Positions 1 to 9,973 are shown, counted from the first letter of the stretch. The stretch is 64,000 bases of DNA from an uncultured Polaribacter sp. (GCF_947496195.1 NZ_CANMBY010000002.1:248001-312000); one strand, 5' to 3'. Numbers and translations: made by a program. The notes: a model not told the origin generated them from the sequence alone.

Positions 1-61
1 AATTGTGGAAACGTTATTCTAACAAATACAAGTCTAAATAATTTTTAAGACTTACAAAATT
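1..61. other. Window edge, possible 3' end of an upstream gene
   Basis: This edge stretch holds no complete gene. One plus-strand frame from base 1 stays open for 15 codons to a TAA at 46-48 and would end in Phe, as many outer membrane barrels do. Another frame ends at 39. The terminator just downstream shows that a plus-strand gene ends here, but I cannot tell which frame is real. Confidence 0.3.
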
Positions 62-90
62 AAAGCTCTGATTTTATCAGAGCTTTTTTT
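62..90 (+). terminator. Rho-independent terminator
   Basis: An 11-bp perfect stem (62-72 with 76-86), a TTT loop and a T-run to base 90 form a classical intrinsic terminator. It closes the transcript entering from the left and separates it from the trmH-family gene, which has its own -7 box at 114-121. Confidence 0.85.
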
Positions 91-113
91 ATGACAAAAA
101 TCTTAATTTAAAT

Positions 114-121
114 TATCTTTG
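114..121 (+). promoter_or_regulatory. -7 promoter box of trmH-family gene
   Basis: TATCTTTG matches the Bacteroidota -7 consensus TAnnTTTG exactly. It ends 6 nt before the ATG at 128, so a start site about 6 nt downstream would give a leaderless or nearly leaderless mRNA. No clear -33 TTTG lies at the usual distance. Confidence 0.5.
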
Positions 122-127
122 TCTGTA

Positions 128-925
128 ATGAAAGAAATAACGAGCATACAAAATGCTTACATAAAGAATTTACTGAAACTTCAAGAAAAATCTAGAGAAC
201 GTAAAAAACAAGGGCTATTTTTAATTGAAGGTAAACGTGAAATATCTTTAGCTATTGAAGCTAATTATGAATTTGATACTATTTTATTTGATAGTGATTT
301 AATCTCAGAACAAGAGGTTTTAACTTTATTTGATTCAACTATTAATTGTATAAAAATATCAAGAGAAGTTTATCAAAAACTAGCTTACAGAGATTCTACT
401 GAAGGACTTATTGCTGTAGCTAAATCAAAAGATTTCTCTTTAAAAAACATTCAGTTTTCTAATAATTATCCTTTAATACTTATAGCAGAAAGTATTGAAA
501 AACCTGGTAATATTGGTGCTTTACTTAGAACTGCAGATGCTGCAAAACTAGATGCTGTTTTTATTGCTAATCCTAAAGGAGACTTATACAATACAAATAT
601 AATTCGTTCTAGTGTGGGTTGTTTATTTACTAACCAAGTTGCTGTTGGCTCATCAAAAGAAATTATCGATTTTTTAAGAGAAAAATCAATAGATATTTAT
701 TCAGCTACTTTACAAAACTCAAACGAATATTATAAAGAAGATTATAAAAAAGCTGCTGCTATTGTTGTAGGTACAGAAGCTACTGGCCTATCAGAAATTT
801 GGAGAACAGAAGCTACGCAAAATATAAACATACCAATGCAGGGCAAAATTGATTCTATGAATGTTTCTGTTGCAGCTGCAATTGTTATCTTTGAAGCTAA
901 GAGACAAAGAGGATTTAAAATATAG
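128..925 (+). CDS. TrmH/SpoU-family RNA 2'-O-methyltransferase
   Basis: This is a 265-residue SPOUT-class enzyme predicted to transfer a methyl group from AdoMet to a ribose 2'-OH of rRNA or tRNA in the cytoplasm. An N-terminal substrate-binding domain (residues about 4-75, with FLIEGKREI) precedes the SpoU methylase domain. All three family motifs are visible: [27 protein letters not shown] and the C-terminal knot region [12 protein letters not shown]. The frame also opens at a TTG (119), but ATG 128 is chosen because that TTG lies inside the -7 box. The target nucleotide cannot be read from the sequence. It is followed after 3 nt by the glucokinase gene, so the two are probably cotranscribed. 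Confidence 0.9.
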   Translation: MKEITSIQNAYIKNLLKLQEKSRERKKQGLFLIEGKREISLAIEANYEFDTILFDSDLISEQEVLTLFDSTINCIKISREVYQKLAYRDSTEGLIAVAKSKDFSLKNIQFSNNYPLILIAESIEKPGNIGALLRTADAAKLDAVFIANPKGDLYNTNIIRSSVGCLFTNQVAVGSSKEIIDFLREKSIDIYSATLQNSNEYYKEDYKKAAAIVVGTEATGLSEIWRTEATQNINIPMQGKIDSMNVSVAAAIVIFEAKRQRGFKI

Positions 926-928
926 GAA

Positions 929-1675
929 ATGAAAATATTAGGAATCGATATTGGAGGTTCAGGCATTAAAGCTGCCATTGTTAACACAAAAACAGGAGAG
1001 TTATTAACAGAAAGACACAGAATAGCAACTCCAAAACCTGCTACACCTAATGCTGTTGCAAAAGTAGTAAAAGAAATGGTTGAGCATTTCGATTGGAAAG
1101 ATGCTGTTGGTTGTAGTTTTCCTACAACTATTGTAGATGGTAAATGTATTCATTCAGGAAACTTAAGTAAAAAATGGCTAAATATTAAAGTAGACAAACT
1201 TTTTAGAAAAGAATGCCATATTCCTTTTTATGTCAGTAATGATGCTGATTTAGCAGGTGTTGCAGAAGTAAATTTAGGTGCAGGAAAAAAAGAAAAAGGA
1301 GTAACCATTGTTATAACAATTGGTACAGGAATAGGTTCTGGCCTTTTTTATAATAAAAAATTAATTCCAAATTTAGAATTAGGTAAAATGCTACATTCTA
1401 ATGGAAAAATCATTGAGTATTATACAGCAGATTCTATTAGAAAAAAAGAAGATTTAAGTTTAAAACAGTGGGCTTTACGTTTTGATGAATTATTAGAATA
1501 TACTAGAATTGTTTTTTCGCCAAGTTTAATAATTTTAGGTGGTGGTATTAGTAAAAAATACGATCAGTTTAAAGAATATTTAACTACAGATGTTAAAGTA
1601 AAAGTCGCTGAGTTTAGAAATAATGCAGGTATTATTGGAGCTGCAATGTATGCACATAAAAGATTAAAAGATTAA
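929..1675 (+). CDS. ppgK: Polyphosphate glucokinase-like ROK-family kinase
   Basis: The 248-residue protein is predicted to phosphorylate glucose with polyphosphate and/or ATP in the cytoplasm. The phosphate-1 motif DIGGSGIK is at residues 6-13, a catalytic Asp sits in SNDAD, a phosphate-2 motif reads TIGTGIGSG, and LGGGIS lies near the C-terminus. The CxCGxxGC zinc motif of typical ROK sugar kinases is absent, and the stretch [19 protein letters not shown] is the pattern of the polyphosphate glucokinase branch. That assignment is family knowledge, and donor specificity is inferred. It starts 3 nt after the methyltransferase stop and its stop overlaps the next start (TAATG). Confidence 0.8.
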   Translation: MKILGIDIGGSGIKAAIVNTKTGELLTERHRIATPKPATPNAVAKVVKEMVEHFDWKDAVGCSFPTTIVDGKCIHSGNLSKKWLNIKVDKLFRKECHIPFYVSNDADLAGVAEVNLGAGKKEKGVTIVITIGTGIGSGLFYNKKLIPNLELGKMLHSNGKIIEYYTADSIRKKEDLSLKQWALRFDELLEYTRIVFSPSLIILGGGISKKYDQFKEYLTTDVKVKVAEFRNNAGIIGAAMYAHKRLKD

Positions 1676-2907
1676 TGCAACCTACAACAGTATTTTATAT
1701 TATAATTGCTATAATTATTATCATTTTTCTAATTGATAAACTATTAGATATTTTAAATACGAAGCATTTTGATGATAAAATACCCGAAAAATTAGCTGAT
1801 GTTTATGATGAAGAAGAATACAAAAAATCACAAGAATACAAAAAAACAAATGCGAATTTTTCTAATATAACATCAACATTTTCAATAGTTTTAACAATAA
1901 GCTTTTTCTTTTTTGATGGTTTTAAATATGTAGACAATTTTGCAAGAAGTTTTACAAATCATCCTATTTTAGTAGCTCTAATTTTCTTTGGAGTTATTTT
2001 AATTGGTTCAGATATATTAACCACGCCTTTTTCATATTATAAAACTTTTGTAATAGAAGAAAAATTTGGTTTTAATAAATCTACAAAAACTACTTTTTGG
2101 TTAGATAAACTAAAAGGTTGGTTTATGACAATTGTTTTAGGTGGTACAATACTATCTTTAATTATTTTGTTTTATGAATTTGCAGGTAAAGATTTTTGGA
2201 TTTATGCTTGGATTTTAGTTGCTTTTTTCTCTTTGTTTATAAATATGTTTTATGCAAAATTAATTGTGCCATTATTTAATAAACAAACACCATTAGAAGA
2301 TGGAGAATTAAAATGGGCAATAGAAAAATATGCAAAAAAAGTAGGCTTTACCATTAACAATATTTTTGTAATTGATGGTTCTAAACGTTCTACAAAAGCA
2401 AATGCCTATTTTTCTGGATTTGGTTCTCAAAAAAGAATTACACTTTTTGACACTTTAATAAACAATTTAGAAACAGAAGAAATTGTGGCAGTTTTAGCTC
2501 ATGAAGTAGGTCATTATAAAAGAAAACACATTATTTTTAATATAACTACTTCTATTCTATTAACAGGCTTAACACTATTCATACTATCAATATTTATAAA
2601 TACACCAGTATTATCTGAAGCTTTAGGAGTTTCTATTCCTAGTTTTCATATTGGTTTAATTGCTTTTGGTATTTTATATTCTCCAATATCTGAAATTACA
2701 GGTTTATTTATGAACTATATGTCTCGTAAATTTGAATATCAAGCAGATAATTATGCCAAAGAAACTTTTGCTGCAAAACCTTTAATTACATCACTAAAAA
2801 AACTATCAAAAAATAGTTTAAGTAATTTAACTCCACATCCAGCATATGTTTTTATGCATTATTCACATCCTACTTTATTAGAAAGAGTTAAAAACTTAGA
2901 AAAATAA
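1675..2907 (+). CDS. M48 family metallopeptidase, Ste24/CAAX-protease-like
   Basis: This 410-residue integral membrane protein has several hydrophobic helices and the zinc-protease signature HEVGH starting at residue 276, with a downstream EYQAD glutamate as third zinc ligand. The layout, with long N-terminal membrane segments, a central HExxH and further helices, matches the Ste24/Oma1-like branch rather than the secreted BepA-like branch (compare the gene at 23807-24619). Its bacterial substrates are not known, so a membrane quality-control role is only a guess. The ATG overlaps the ppgK stop by 1 bp, which indicates translational coupling. Confidence 0.85.
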   Translation: MQPTTVFYIIIAIIIIIFLIDKLLDILNTKHFDDKIPEKLADVYDEEEYKKSQEYKKTNANFSNITSTFSIVLTISFFFFDGFKYVDNFARSFTNHPILVALIFFGVILIGSDILTTPFSYYKTFVIEEKFGFNKSTKTTFWLDKLKGWFMTIVLGGTILSLIILFYEFAGKDFWIYAWILVAFFSLFINMFYAKLIVPLFNKQTPLEDGELKWAIEKYAKKVGFTINNIFVIDGSKRSTKANAYFSGFGSQKRITLFDTLINNLETEEIVAVLAHEVGHYKRKHIIFNITTSILLTGLTLFILSIFINTPVLSEALGVSIPSFHIGLIAFGILYSPISEITGLFMNYMSRKFEYQADNYAKETFAAKPLITSLKKLSKNSLSNLTPHPAYVFMHYSHPTLLERVKNLEK

Positions 2908-2973
2908 ATACTTGCCAATTAAAATAGTTATTCATAAATTCACTTAAGATTTAAAAAGTCTGATGAATTGTTT

Positions 2974-5199
2974 ATGGAATATACAGCAACCATAGAAGAA
3001 GAAAACAAAGAAATTGCAAATCGTTACAAAGATTTGTTAAAAGGCACTTATGAGGTCTTATCAAAAGAAGATAAAGAACTCATTAGAAAAGCCTTTGAAA
3101 TTGCTGTTGATGCACATTCATCACAAAGAAGAAAAACAGGTGAACCTTATATTTTTCATCCTATTGCTGTTGCAAAAATAGTAGCTAATGAAATCGGTTT
3201 AGGTGCAACTTCTATAGCTGCTGCCCTACTTCATGATGTTGTAGAAGATACAGAATATACCATAGATGATATGGAACATCTTTTTGGTGAAACTATTGCA
3301 AAAATTGTTAATGGATTAACTAAAATTTCTCGCTTAAACAAAGAACAAGACTCTTCTATACAAGCAGAAAATTTTAGAAAAATGCTACTTACATTACATG
3401 ATGATGTTCGTGTAATTTTAATAAAAATTGCAGATAGATTGCATAACATGCAAACTATGGATGCAATGCCAGCACATAAGCAAGTGAAAATTGCATCAGA
3501 AACCTTATATATTTATGCTCCTTTAGCTCATAGACTTGGTCTTTATAATATTAAAACAGAACTTGAAGATTTAGGATTAAAATACACAGAACCAGAAGTT
3601 TATAATAGCATTGTTGCTAAAATAAAAGAAAGTAAAGAAGAACAACAAGATTATTTAAATAGATTCTCTAAAACTATTGAAGAAGGTTTAAGTAAAGAGA
3701 AATTTAAATATGAAATAAAAGGTCGTTTTAAATCTATTTTTTCTATTCGTAGAAAAATGTTGAAACAGAATGTAACTTTCGAAGAAGTTTTTGATAAATA
3801 TGCTATTAGAATCATATTTAAGCCAATTTCTAAAGATGAAAAACATGATGCTTGGAAAATTTACTCTATAGTAACTGATAATTTTAGACCTAACCCAGCT
3901 CGTTTAAGAGATTGGATTTCTCAACCAAAATCTACAGGATATGAAGCATTACATATTACAGTTGTTGGGCCAGATGCTCAATGGGTAGAAGTACAAATTC
4001 GTTCTAATAGAATGAATGAAATAGCAGAAAAAGGTTATGCTGCTCATTTTAAATACAAACAAGGAGATGATAATGAAAGTGGCTTAGAAGCTTGGTTAAA
4101 TAAACTTAAAGAAACATTAGAAAACCAAAATATAAACGCAGTAGATTTTGTAGAAGACTTTAAATTAAACCTTTATGCAAAAGAAATTTATGTTTTTACA
4201 CCAAAAGGAGATTTAAAATCCTTACCAAAAGATGCTTCAGCCTTAGATTTTGCATTTTCTATTCATACAGATGTAGGATTAAAATGTAGAGGAGCTAAAG
4301 TAAATGGCAAATTAGTTCCTTTAAGTCATACACTTAAAAGTGGAGATCAAATAGAAGTAATTACTAGTTCTACTAATAAACCAAATTCACGTTGGCTAGA
4401 TTTTGTAATTACTGCTAGAGCAAGAACAAAAATTAGAGCTGCTTTAAAAGATGAAGAAAAGAAGATTGCTGAAGAAGGTAAAGCTATTCTAACTCGTAAA
4501 CTTCGTCATTTAAAAATACCTTTTAACGAAAAAACAATTAATGATTTAGTTAACTTTTTTAAACTTAGAACAAGTTTCGATTTATTTTATAGAATAGGAA
4601 ATGGTGCAATAGACAATACACAATTAAAAGCTTTTGTAGCTCAAAGAAATAGTACTATTCTAAACTTCTTTAAAACAAAATTAAGAAGAGGACCTTCTGT
4701 AAAAACTCAACAAGAGACTGACGAAGAAGAAGTAACATATAAATATGATGCTCTTGTTTTTGGTAAAGAAGAAGAAAAGTTAGATTATAAATTATCTAAA
4801 TGTTGTAATCCAATACCTGGAGATAAAGTTTTTGGGTTTTTAACCATTAATGATGGTATTAAAGTGCATAAAAAGAATTGTCCTAATGCAATTTCTTTAC
4901 AATCTAATTATGCATATAGAATTATGCCTGCAAAATGGATAGATTCTACCAAACAAGACTTTAAAGCTGTTTTGCATATTAGTGGAGTTGATAATACAGG
5001 AATTGTAAATAATGTAACCAGAATAATTTCTAATAATATGGGTGTTTTTATTCATAGTATAAATATATCTGGAGACGAAGGTGTTTTTGATGGTAAAATA
5101 TCTTTAAGTGTAAAAAACATAGGGCAGCTAAACAAACTCATCAATAATATTCAAAAAGTTGAAGGGGTTAAAAATGTAGAGCGTGTTAATAGAATGTAA
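2974..5199 (+). CDS. Bifunctional (p)ppGpp synthetase/hydrolase, RelA/SpoT family
   Basis: The long RSH protein (741 residues) makes and degrades the alarmone (p)ppGpp. Domains run in the usual order: HD hydrolase (LLHDVVEDT, the HD pair at residues 87-88), RelA/SpoT synthetase (GRFKSIFSIRRKM, then STGYEALHITVV), TGS (KEIYVFTPKGDLKSLPKDAS), a Cys-containing linker (KCCNPIPGD) and a C-terminal ACT domain (ISGVDNTGIVNNVTRIIS). The intact HD motif argues for hydrolase activity as well as synthesis. The open frame begins at TTG 2968, but ATG 2974 is preferred. It is probably the only long RSH protein of the genome, as usual in the phylum, though this window cannot show that. fur follows on the same strand. 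Confidence 0.93.
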   Translation: MEYTATIEEENKEIANRYKDLLKGTYEVLSKEDKELIRKAFEIAVDAHSSQRRKTGEPYIFHPIAVAKIVANEIGLGATSIAAALLHDVVEDTEYTIDDMEHLFGETIAKIVNGLTKISRLNKEQDSSIQAENFRKMLLTLHDDVRVILIKIADRLHNMQTMDAMPAHKQVKIASETLYIYAPLAHRLGLYNIKTELEDLGLKYTEPEVYNSIVAKIKESKEEQQDYLNRFSKTIEEGLSKEKFKYEIKGRFKSIFSIRRKMLKQNVTFEEVFDKYAIRIIFKPISKDEKHDAWKIYSIVTDNFRPNPARLRDWISQPKSTGYEALHITVVGPDAQWVEVQIRSNRMNEIAEKGYAAHFKYKQGDDNESGLEAWLNKLKETLENQNINAVDFVEDFKLNLYAKEIYVFTPKGDLKSLPKDASALDFAFSIHTDVGLKCRGAKVNGKLVPLSHTLKSGDQIEVITSSTNKPNSRWLDFVITARARTKIRAALKDEEKKIAEEGKAILTRKLRHLKIPFNEKTINDLVNFFKLRTSFDLFYRIGNGAIDNTQLKAFVAQRNSTILNFFKTKLRRGPSVKTQQETDEEEVTYKYDALVFGKEEEKLDYKLSKCCNPIPGDKVFGFLTINDGIKVHKKNCPNAISLQSNYAYRIMPAKWIDSTKQDFKAVLHISGVDNTGIVNNVTRIISNNMGVFIHSINISGDEGVFDGKISLSVKNIGQLNKLINNIQKVEGVKNVERVNRM

Positions 5200-5241
5200 A
5201 TATCATTCTAACAAAAGTGTTTTTTTATAAAGAAATAAACG

Positions 5242-5249
5242 TAAATTTG
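5242..5249 (+). promoter_or_regulatory. -7 promoter box of fur
   Basis: TAAATTTG is an exact TAnnTTTG match 22 nt before the fur ATG (5272). It suggests fur has its own promoter apart from rel and may drive fur-purA. Confidence 0.5.
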
Positions 5250-5271
5250 TTGCTTCGTAAAAGTAAAACTG

Positions 5272-5718
5272 ATGAGTAATTCTACTGAAAATCAAGAAAT
5301 AGTTAAAAAAGTATTCACTTCATATTTAGAAGAAAATAAACATAGAAAAACTCCAGAACGCTATGCTATTCTTCAAGAAATTTATGATGCTGATGAACAT
5401 TTTGATATAGAATCTTTATATATTAAAATGAAAAATAAAAATTATAGAGTTAGTAGAGCTACTCTATATAATACTATAGATTTACTTTTAGATTGTAATT
5501 TAGTGAGAAAACATCAATTTGATGGACAAACGATGGCTCGTTACGAAAAAAGTTATTTCGATAAAAACCATGATCATGTTATTTTTACTGATTCTGGTGA
5601 AGTAAAAGAATTTTGCGACCCTAGAATACAAATCATCAAAAAAACTATTGAAGATATTTTTGATATTAACATTCACAATCATTCACTTTATTTTTACGGA
5701 ACAAAAAAAAATAAATAA
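5272..5718 (+). CDS. Fur-family transcriptional regulator
   Basis: This 148-residue protein has a winged-helix DNA-binding domain ([20 protein letters not shown], then [15 protein letters not shown]) followed by a dimerization/metal domain with [19 protein letters not shown]. Such repressors sense Fe(II), Zn(II), Mn(II) or peroxide. The two structural CxxC pairs of many Fur proteins are missing; only isolated cysteines are present, so a structural zinc site would have to be built differently or be absent. Fur, Zur and PerR subtypes cannot be separated by eye. It lies between rel and purA on the same strand, with a -7 box 22 nt ahead of its start. Confidence 0.88.
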   Translation: MSNSTENQEIVKKVFTSYLEENKHRKTPERYAILQEIYDADEHFDIESLYIKMKNKNYRVSRATLYNTIDLLLDCNLVRKHQFDGQTMARYEKSYFDKNHDHVIFTDSGEVKEFCDPRIQIIKKTIEDIFDINIHNHSLYFYGTKKNK

Positions 5719-5764
5719 ATTTTTAATTAACAGTTTATAAAATAAACAATTACAAAATTATAAA

Positions 5765-7036
5765 ATGGCAGTAGATTTATTACTAGGCTTACAATGGGGA
5801 GATGAAGGAAAAGGTAAAATTGTAGACGTACTTACCAAAAATTATGATATCATAGCTCGTTTTCAAGGAGGACCAAATGCAGGTCATACTTTAATTTTTG
5901 ATGGCGAAAAGCATGTATTACACACTATCCCTTCAGGTATTTTTCATGATAAAGCCTTAAATGTAGTTGGTAATGGAGTTGTAATAGATCCTGTAATATT
6001 TAAAAAAGAATTAGAAAATTTAGATAAACATAAAATAAACTATACATCTAAATTACTAATTTCGAGAAAAGCACATTTAATTTTACCTACACATAGATTA
6101 TTAGATGCTGCATCAGAAACCTCTAAAGGTAAAGCTAAAATTGGTTCTACATTAAAAGGTATTGGCCCAACTTATATGGACAAAACTGGTAGAAACGGAA
6201 TGCGTGTTGGAGATTTAGAATTAGAAAACTGGAAAGATAAATATGATGCATTAACTGCAAAACATATTAAAATGTTAGAGTTTTTTGATGTTCAAATAGA
6301 ATATGATTTAAAAGAATTAGAAACTGAATTTTGTAAAGGAATAGACAAATTAAGAGCATTACAATTTATTGATAGTGAAGAGTTTTTAAATCAAGCAATA
6401 AAAGATAAAAAAACAATATTAGCAGAAGGTGCTCAAGGTTCATTATTAGATATAGATTTTGGAACTTACCCTTTTGTAACGTCTTCAAACACAACAGCAG
6501 CTGGTGCTTGTACAGGTTTAGGTGTTGCACCTAATAAAATTGGTGATGTATTTGGAATTTTTAAAGCTTATACTACAAGAGTTGGTTCTGGACCTTTCCC
6601 TACTGAATTATTTGATGAAGATGGAGAAACAATGGGAAGAGTTGGTCATGAATTTGGTGCTACAACTGGTAGACCTAGAAGATGTGGTTGGTTAGATTTA
6701 GTTGCACTTAAATATGCTGTAGATGTTAATGGTGTTACTCAATTAATGATGATGAAAGGTGATGTCCTTTCTGGTTTTGATACTTTAAAAGTATGTACTT
6801 CTTATAATTATAAAGGAGAAAAAATTACACATTTACCATACAATATTGAGCCAGAGAATGTGTCTGTAAACTATACAGAGTTTAAAGGTTGGAACGAAGA
6901 TTTAACTAAAATGACTTCAGTTGACGAACTTCCAAAAAACTTAATGGATTACATTGCCTTCATAGAAAAAGAAACAGGAGTACCTGTAAAAATTGTTTCT
7001 GTAGGGCCAGATAGAAAACAAACTATTCTTAGATAA
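5765..7036 (+). CDS. purA: Adenylosuccinate synthetase
   Basis: The 423-residue enzyme joins IMP and aspartate using GTP to make adenylosuccinate, the first step of AMP synthesis. Family motifs are all present: the N-terminal GTP loop GLQWGDEGKGKIVD, GGPNAGHT, IGPTYMDKTGR and TGRPRRCGWLD. Length is typical. It follows fur by 46 nt on the same strand. purB, which acts next in the pathway, lies about 8 kb downstream at 15381-16724 and is not in the same operon. Confidence 0.97.
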   Translation: MAVDLLLGLQWGDEGKGKIVDVLTKNYDIIARFQGGPNAGHTLIFDGEKHVLHTIPSGIFHDKALNVVGNGVVIDPVIFKKELENLDKHKINYTSKLLISRKAHLILPTHRLLDAASETSKGKAKIGSTLKGIGPTYMDKTGRNGMRVGDLELENWKDKYDALTAKHIKMLEFFDVQIEYDLKELETEFCKGIDKLRALQFIDSEEFLNQAIKDKKTILAEGAQGSLLDIDFGTYPFVTSSNTTAAGACTGLGVAPNKIGDVFGIFKAYTTRVGSGPFPTELFDEDGETMGRVGHEFGATTGRPRRCGWLDLVALKYAVDVNGVTQLMMMKGDVLSGFDTLKVCTSYNYKGEKITHLPYNIEPENVSVNYTEFKGWNEDLTKMTSVDELPKNLMDYIAFIEKETGVPVKIVSVGPDRKQTILR

Positions 7037-7078
7037 TAGATTTATCTTAATATTAAGAAGTTGAGATATTCTTTTCAT

Positions 7079-7086
7079 TATTTTTG
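7079..7086 (+). promoter_or_regulatory. -7 promoter box of OstA-like gene
   Basis: TATTTTTG is an exact TAnnTTTG match 16 nt before the TTG codon at 7103. It lies inside the longer open frame that begins at 7061. If the promoter is real, translation must begin downstream, which supports the 7103 start. Confidence 0.45.
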
Positions 7087-7102
7087 TCACAAAACAAATC
7101 TT

Positions 7103-8725
7103 TTGAAAAGAATATTTTTTTTGTTATTCATTTTAAATTCATTTTTTCTTTTAGCTCAAGAAAAAAAGAAAATCGAATATACTGCTGAAATTCAAGAAGT
7201 TGATGAGATAAAATATCCAGGAGCAACAATTCTATTGGGTAATGTAAAAATGAAGCATGAAGGTATAGATCTTACCTGTCAGCAAGCATTATATTATCAA
7301 AAGCAAAATTTCTTTAAAGCTATTGGTAATGTATTAATAAAACAAGGTGATACAATTACCCAAACTTCAAAATATGCAGATTATGATGCTAATTCTAAAC
7401 AAGCACTTTCTTGGGGAGATGTAGTTTTGAAAGATCCTACAATGACACTTACAACAGATACACTTCAGTTTGATAGGATTAATCAAAAACTATATTATAG
7501 AAGTTATGCTACTATAAGAGATAACACAAACACTTTAAAAAGTAAAAACGGTAATTACTATTTAGAAAACAAAAAATTTACTGCAACAACAAGAGTTACA
7601 GTGGTTAATCCAGAACATAATTTAAAATCTAATCATTTAGATTATTACACCAATTCTGGTTTAGCCTATTTGTATGGACCTTCTACAATTACAAATACAC
7701 AAAACGAAAATAAACTTTATGCTGAAAAAGGTTTTTATAATACTAAAACTGATATTTCACATTTTACTAAAAATGCAAAACTCTATTTAAAAGAAAGAAC
7801 AGTTGAAGGAGATAGTTTGTATTATGACAAGAAAAAAGGATTTGCTTCTGCAACTAACAATATTAAAGTCATAGATACTGTTCAAAACTTTATTTCTAAA
7901 GGAAATTATGCAGAACTTTTTGAGAAAAAAGATTCTTTATTTATAATCAAAAGAGCTGTTGCAATATCAATTATAGAAAAAGATTCTATGTTTATACATG
8001 GTGATACTTTGTTAGTTACTGGTAAACCTAAAAAAAGAATAATTAGAACTTATCATAATGTAAAAATCTTTAAATCTGATTTGCAAGGTAAATGCGATTC
8101 TATTCATACAAACCAAGAAACTGGTTATACCAAAATGTATAGAAACCCTGTAATCTGGTCAGATAAAAATCAAATAACTGGTGATTCAATTTTTTTACAA
8201 TCTAATTTAGAAACAGAAAAATTAGACTCATTAAAAGTGTTTAATAATGCCTTTATAAACTCTAAAGATTCACTATCTAAAGATAACTTTAATCAAATTA
8301 AAGGTAGAAATATGTTTGGTAAATTTTATGAAAATAAATTAAAGTATCTATTAGTTAAAGGTAATGCAGAATCTGTTTATTTTAATAGAAATGAGCAAAC
8401 TAAAGTATTAGAAACCATTACCAAAGAAATTTCAAGTAACATTGAGTTTACCTTAGAAAAAGGAGAAGTACAATCTATAAAATATCTAACTCAATCAGAT
8501 GGAAAAACTTATCCTCCATCTATGTTTCCAGAAGAAAGTAAAAAGTTAAAAGGTTTTATTTGGAGAGAAGATGAACAACCCAAAAAGAAAGAGGATATCT
8601 TTTTAAAAGATGGAGAAAAAGACAATACTCCTGTTAAGAAAATAGAACCTAAAATAGAACCAGCTATAATACCAAAAAAAGATAAAAAGGCTAAGAAGAA
8701 AATTGAGGTAGAAATAGATCAATAA
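7103..8725 (+). CDS. OstA/LptA-like periplasmic protein (LPS transport type)
   Basis: The protein begins with a signal peptide (MKRIFFLLFILNSFFLLAQ) and continues with OstA-type beta-jellyroll repeats rich in G-x-Y-Y-N and A-x-Y-Y/G-x-V patterns, ending in a Lys-rich tail. By family it should bind LPS or lipid A intermediates in the periplasm as part of an Lpt-like bridge to the outer membrane. At 540 residues it is much longer than E. coli LptA, which is normal for Bacteroidota OstA-like proteins. No ATG fits; TTG 7103 gives a clean signal peptide, whereas TTG 7061 would add 14 residues before it. The next gene begins 2 nt after the stop. Confidence 0.75.
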   Translation: MKRIFFLLFILNSFFLLAQEKKKIEYTAEIQEVDEIKYPGATILLGNVKMKHEGIDLTCQQALYYQKQNFFKAIGNVLIKQGDTITQTSKYADYDANSKQALSWGDVVLKDPTMTLTTDTLQFDRINQKLYYRSYATIRDNTNTLKSKNGNYYLENKKFTATTRVTVVNPEHNLKSNHLDYYTNSGLAYLYGPSTITNTQNENKLYAEKGFYNTKTDISHFTKNAKLYLKERTVEGDSLYYDKKKGFASATNNIKVIDTVQNFISKGNYAELFEKKDSLFIIKRAVAISIIEKDSMFIHGDTLLVTGKPKKRIIRTYHNVKIFKSDLQGKCDSIHTNQETGYTKMYRNPVIWSDKNQITGDSIFLQSNLETEKLDSLKVFNNAFINSKDSLSKDNFNQIKGRNMFGKFYENKLKYLLVKGNAESVYFNRNEQTKVLETITKEISSNIEFTLEKGEVQSIKYLTQSDGKTYPPSMFPEESKKLKGFIWREDEQPKKKEDIFLKDGEKDNTPVKKIEPKIEPAIIPKKDKKAKKKIEVEIDQ

Positions 8726-8727
8726 TT

Positions 8728-9909
8728 TTGAAATCAGATTTTTTTACATATCAAGCACAAACTTCACCTCATCCTTTAGCTTTAGAAATTTCTCATGCTA
8801 AAGGCAGTTATATTTATGATACTTCAGGAAAAAAATATTTAGATTTTGTAGCTGGAGTTTCTGCAAATAGTTTGGGTCATAATCATCCAAAAGTATCAGA
8901 AGCTATTAAAAATCAGATAGATAAATATACACATGTTATGGTGTATGGAGAATTTATACAAGAGCCTCAAGTAGATTTGTGTAAATTATTGGTTCAAAAC
9001 TCACCTAAAACTTTAAACGCTGTCTATTTAACCAACTCTGGAACAGAAGCTACAGAAGGAGCAATAAAACTTGCGAAAAGAGTAACAAATAGATTTGAAA
9101 TTATAGCCGCAAAAAATGCTTATCATGGAAATACTCAGGGTGCAATGAGTGTTTCTGGTGCAGAACAGCAAAATAGAGCTTTTAGACCTTTAATTCCTGG
9201 TACAAAATTTATCAGCTTTAATTGTGATTTTTGCTTACATCAAATTACAGAAAAAACAGCCGCAGTTATTTTTGAAACTATACAAGGTGGAGCAGGATTT
9301 ATAGAACCACAAGGTAATTTTTTAGCTAAAGTAAAAGCAAAATGTGATGAAGTTGGAGCGCTTTTGATTTTAGATGAAATACAAACAGGAATTGGAAGAA
9401 CTGGAAAATTCTGGGGATTTGAAAATTATAATGTTACTCCAGATATTATTATTACTGGAAAAGGTTTGGGTGGTGGAATGCCAATTGGAGCATTTATCGC
9501 TTCTAATAAACACATGAGTTTATTAAAAGAAAATCCAAAACTAGGTCATATTTCTACTTTTGCAGGTCACCCTGTAATAGCAGCAGCAGGAAAAGCAACT
9601 GTAAATGAAATTTTACAAACAAAACTTATTTCAGAAACATTAAAAAAAGAAAAATTAATACGTAAGTACTTACAACATAATTTAATTAAAGAAATAAGAG
9701 GAAAAGGACTAATGCTTGCAGCTATTGTTGAAACACCAGAATTAGCTGCTAAAATTATCTATAAATGTCTTGATAAAGGATTAATATTATTCTTTTTACT
9801 TTTTGAAGGAAGAGCTTTAAGAATTACTCCTCCACTGAATATTACTGATGAAGAAATAAAAAAAGGATGCTCTATTATTTTAGAGAGTATTAACGAAATA
9901 ACAAAATAA
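8728..9909 (+). CDS. Class III PLP-dependent aminotransferase
   Basis: This 393-residue fold-type I aminotransferase has the cofactor region SGTEATEGAIKLAKR, the Asp-containing strand LILDEIQTGIGRTG and the PLP-lysine motif IITGKGLGGGMPIGA. Acetylornithine, ornithine and 4-aminobutyrate aminotransferases share these features. Because a clear ArgD is in the arginine operon at 44290-45429, this one probably has another amine substrate, which cannot be read here. The start is TTG, forced because no ATG occurs before residue 73. It lies 2 nt after the OstA-like gene, so it is cotranscribed, and a bidirectional terminator follows. Confidence 0.85.
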   Translation: MKSDFFTYQAQTSPHPLALEISHAKGSYIYDTSGKKYLDFVAGVSANSLGHNHPKVSEAIKNQIDKYTHVMVYGEFIQEPQVDLCKLLVQNSPKTLNAVYLTNSGTEATEGAIKLAKRVTNRFEIIAAKNAYHGNTQGAMSVSGAEQQNRAFRPLIPGTKFISFNCDFCLHQITEKTAAVIFETIQGGAGFIEPQGNFLAKVKAKCDEVGALLILDEIQTGIGRTGKFWGFENYNVTPDIIITGKGLGGGMPIGAFIASNKHMSLLKENPKLGHISTFAGHPVIAAAGKATVNEILQTKLISETLKKEKLIRKYLQHNLIKEIRGKGLMLAAIVETPELAAKIIYKCLDKGLILFFLLFEGRALRITPPLNITDEEIKKGCSIILESINEITK

Positions 9910-9913
9910 AAAA

Positions 9914-9944
9914 AAAGACCTATCAAATCTTTTGATAGGTCTTT
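9914..9944. terminator. Bidirectional terminator between aminotransferase and csp genes
   Basis: A 14-bp perfect inverted repeat (9914-9927 with 9931-9944) with a TCT loop is flanked by an A-run on the left and T-rich sequence on the right. It can terminate the plus-strand aminotransferase transcript and the minus-strand cold shock transcript. Confidence 0.85.
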
Positions 9945-9973
9945 CATAAAATTTAACTAGTAATCTAAATATA

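Noticed and set aside
8723..8730. TAATTTTG as promoter of the aminotransferase gene
   Set aside because: The box overlaps the TTG start codon, so a transcript from it would begin inside the gene; the gene is read from upstream.
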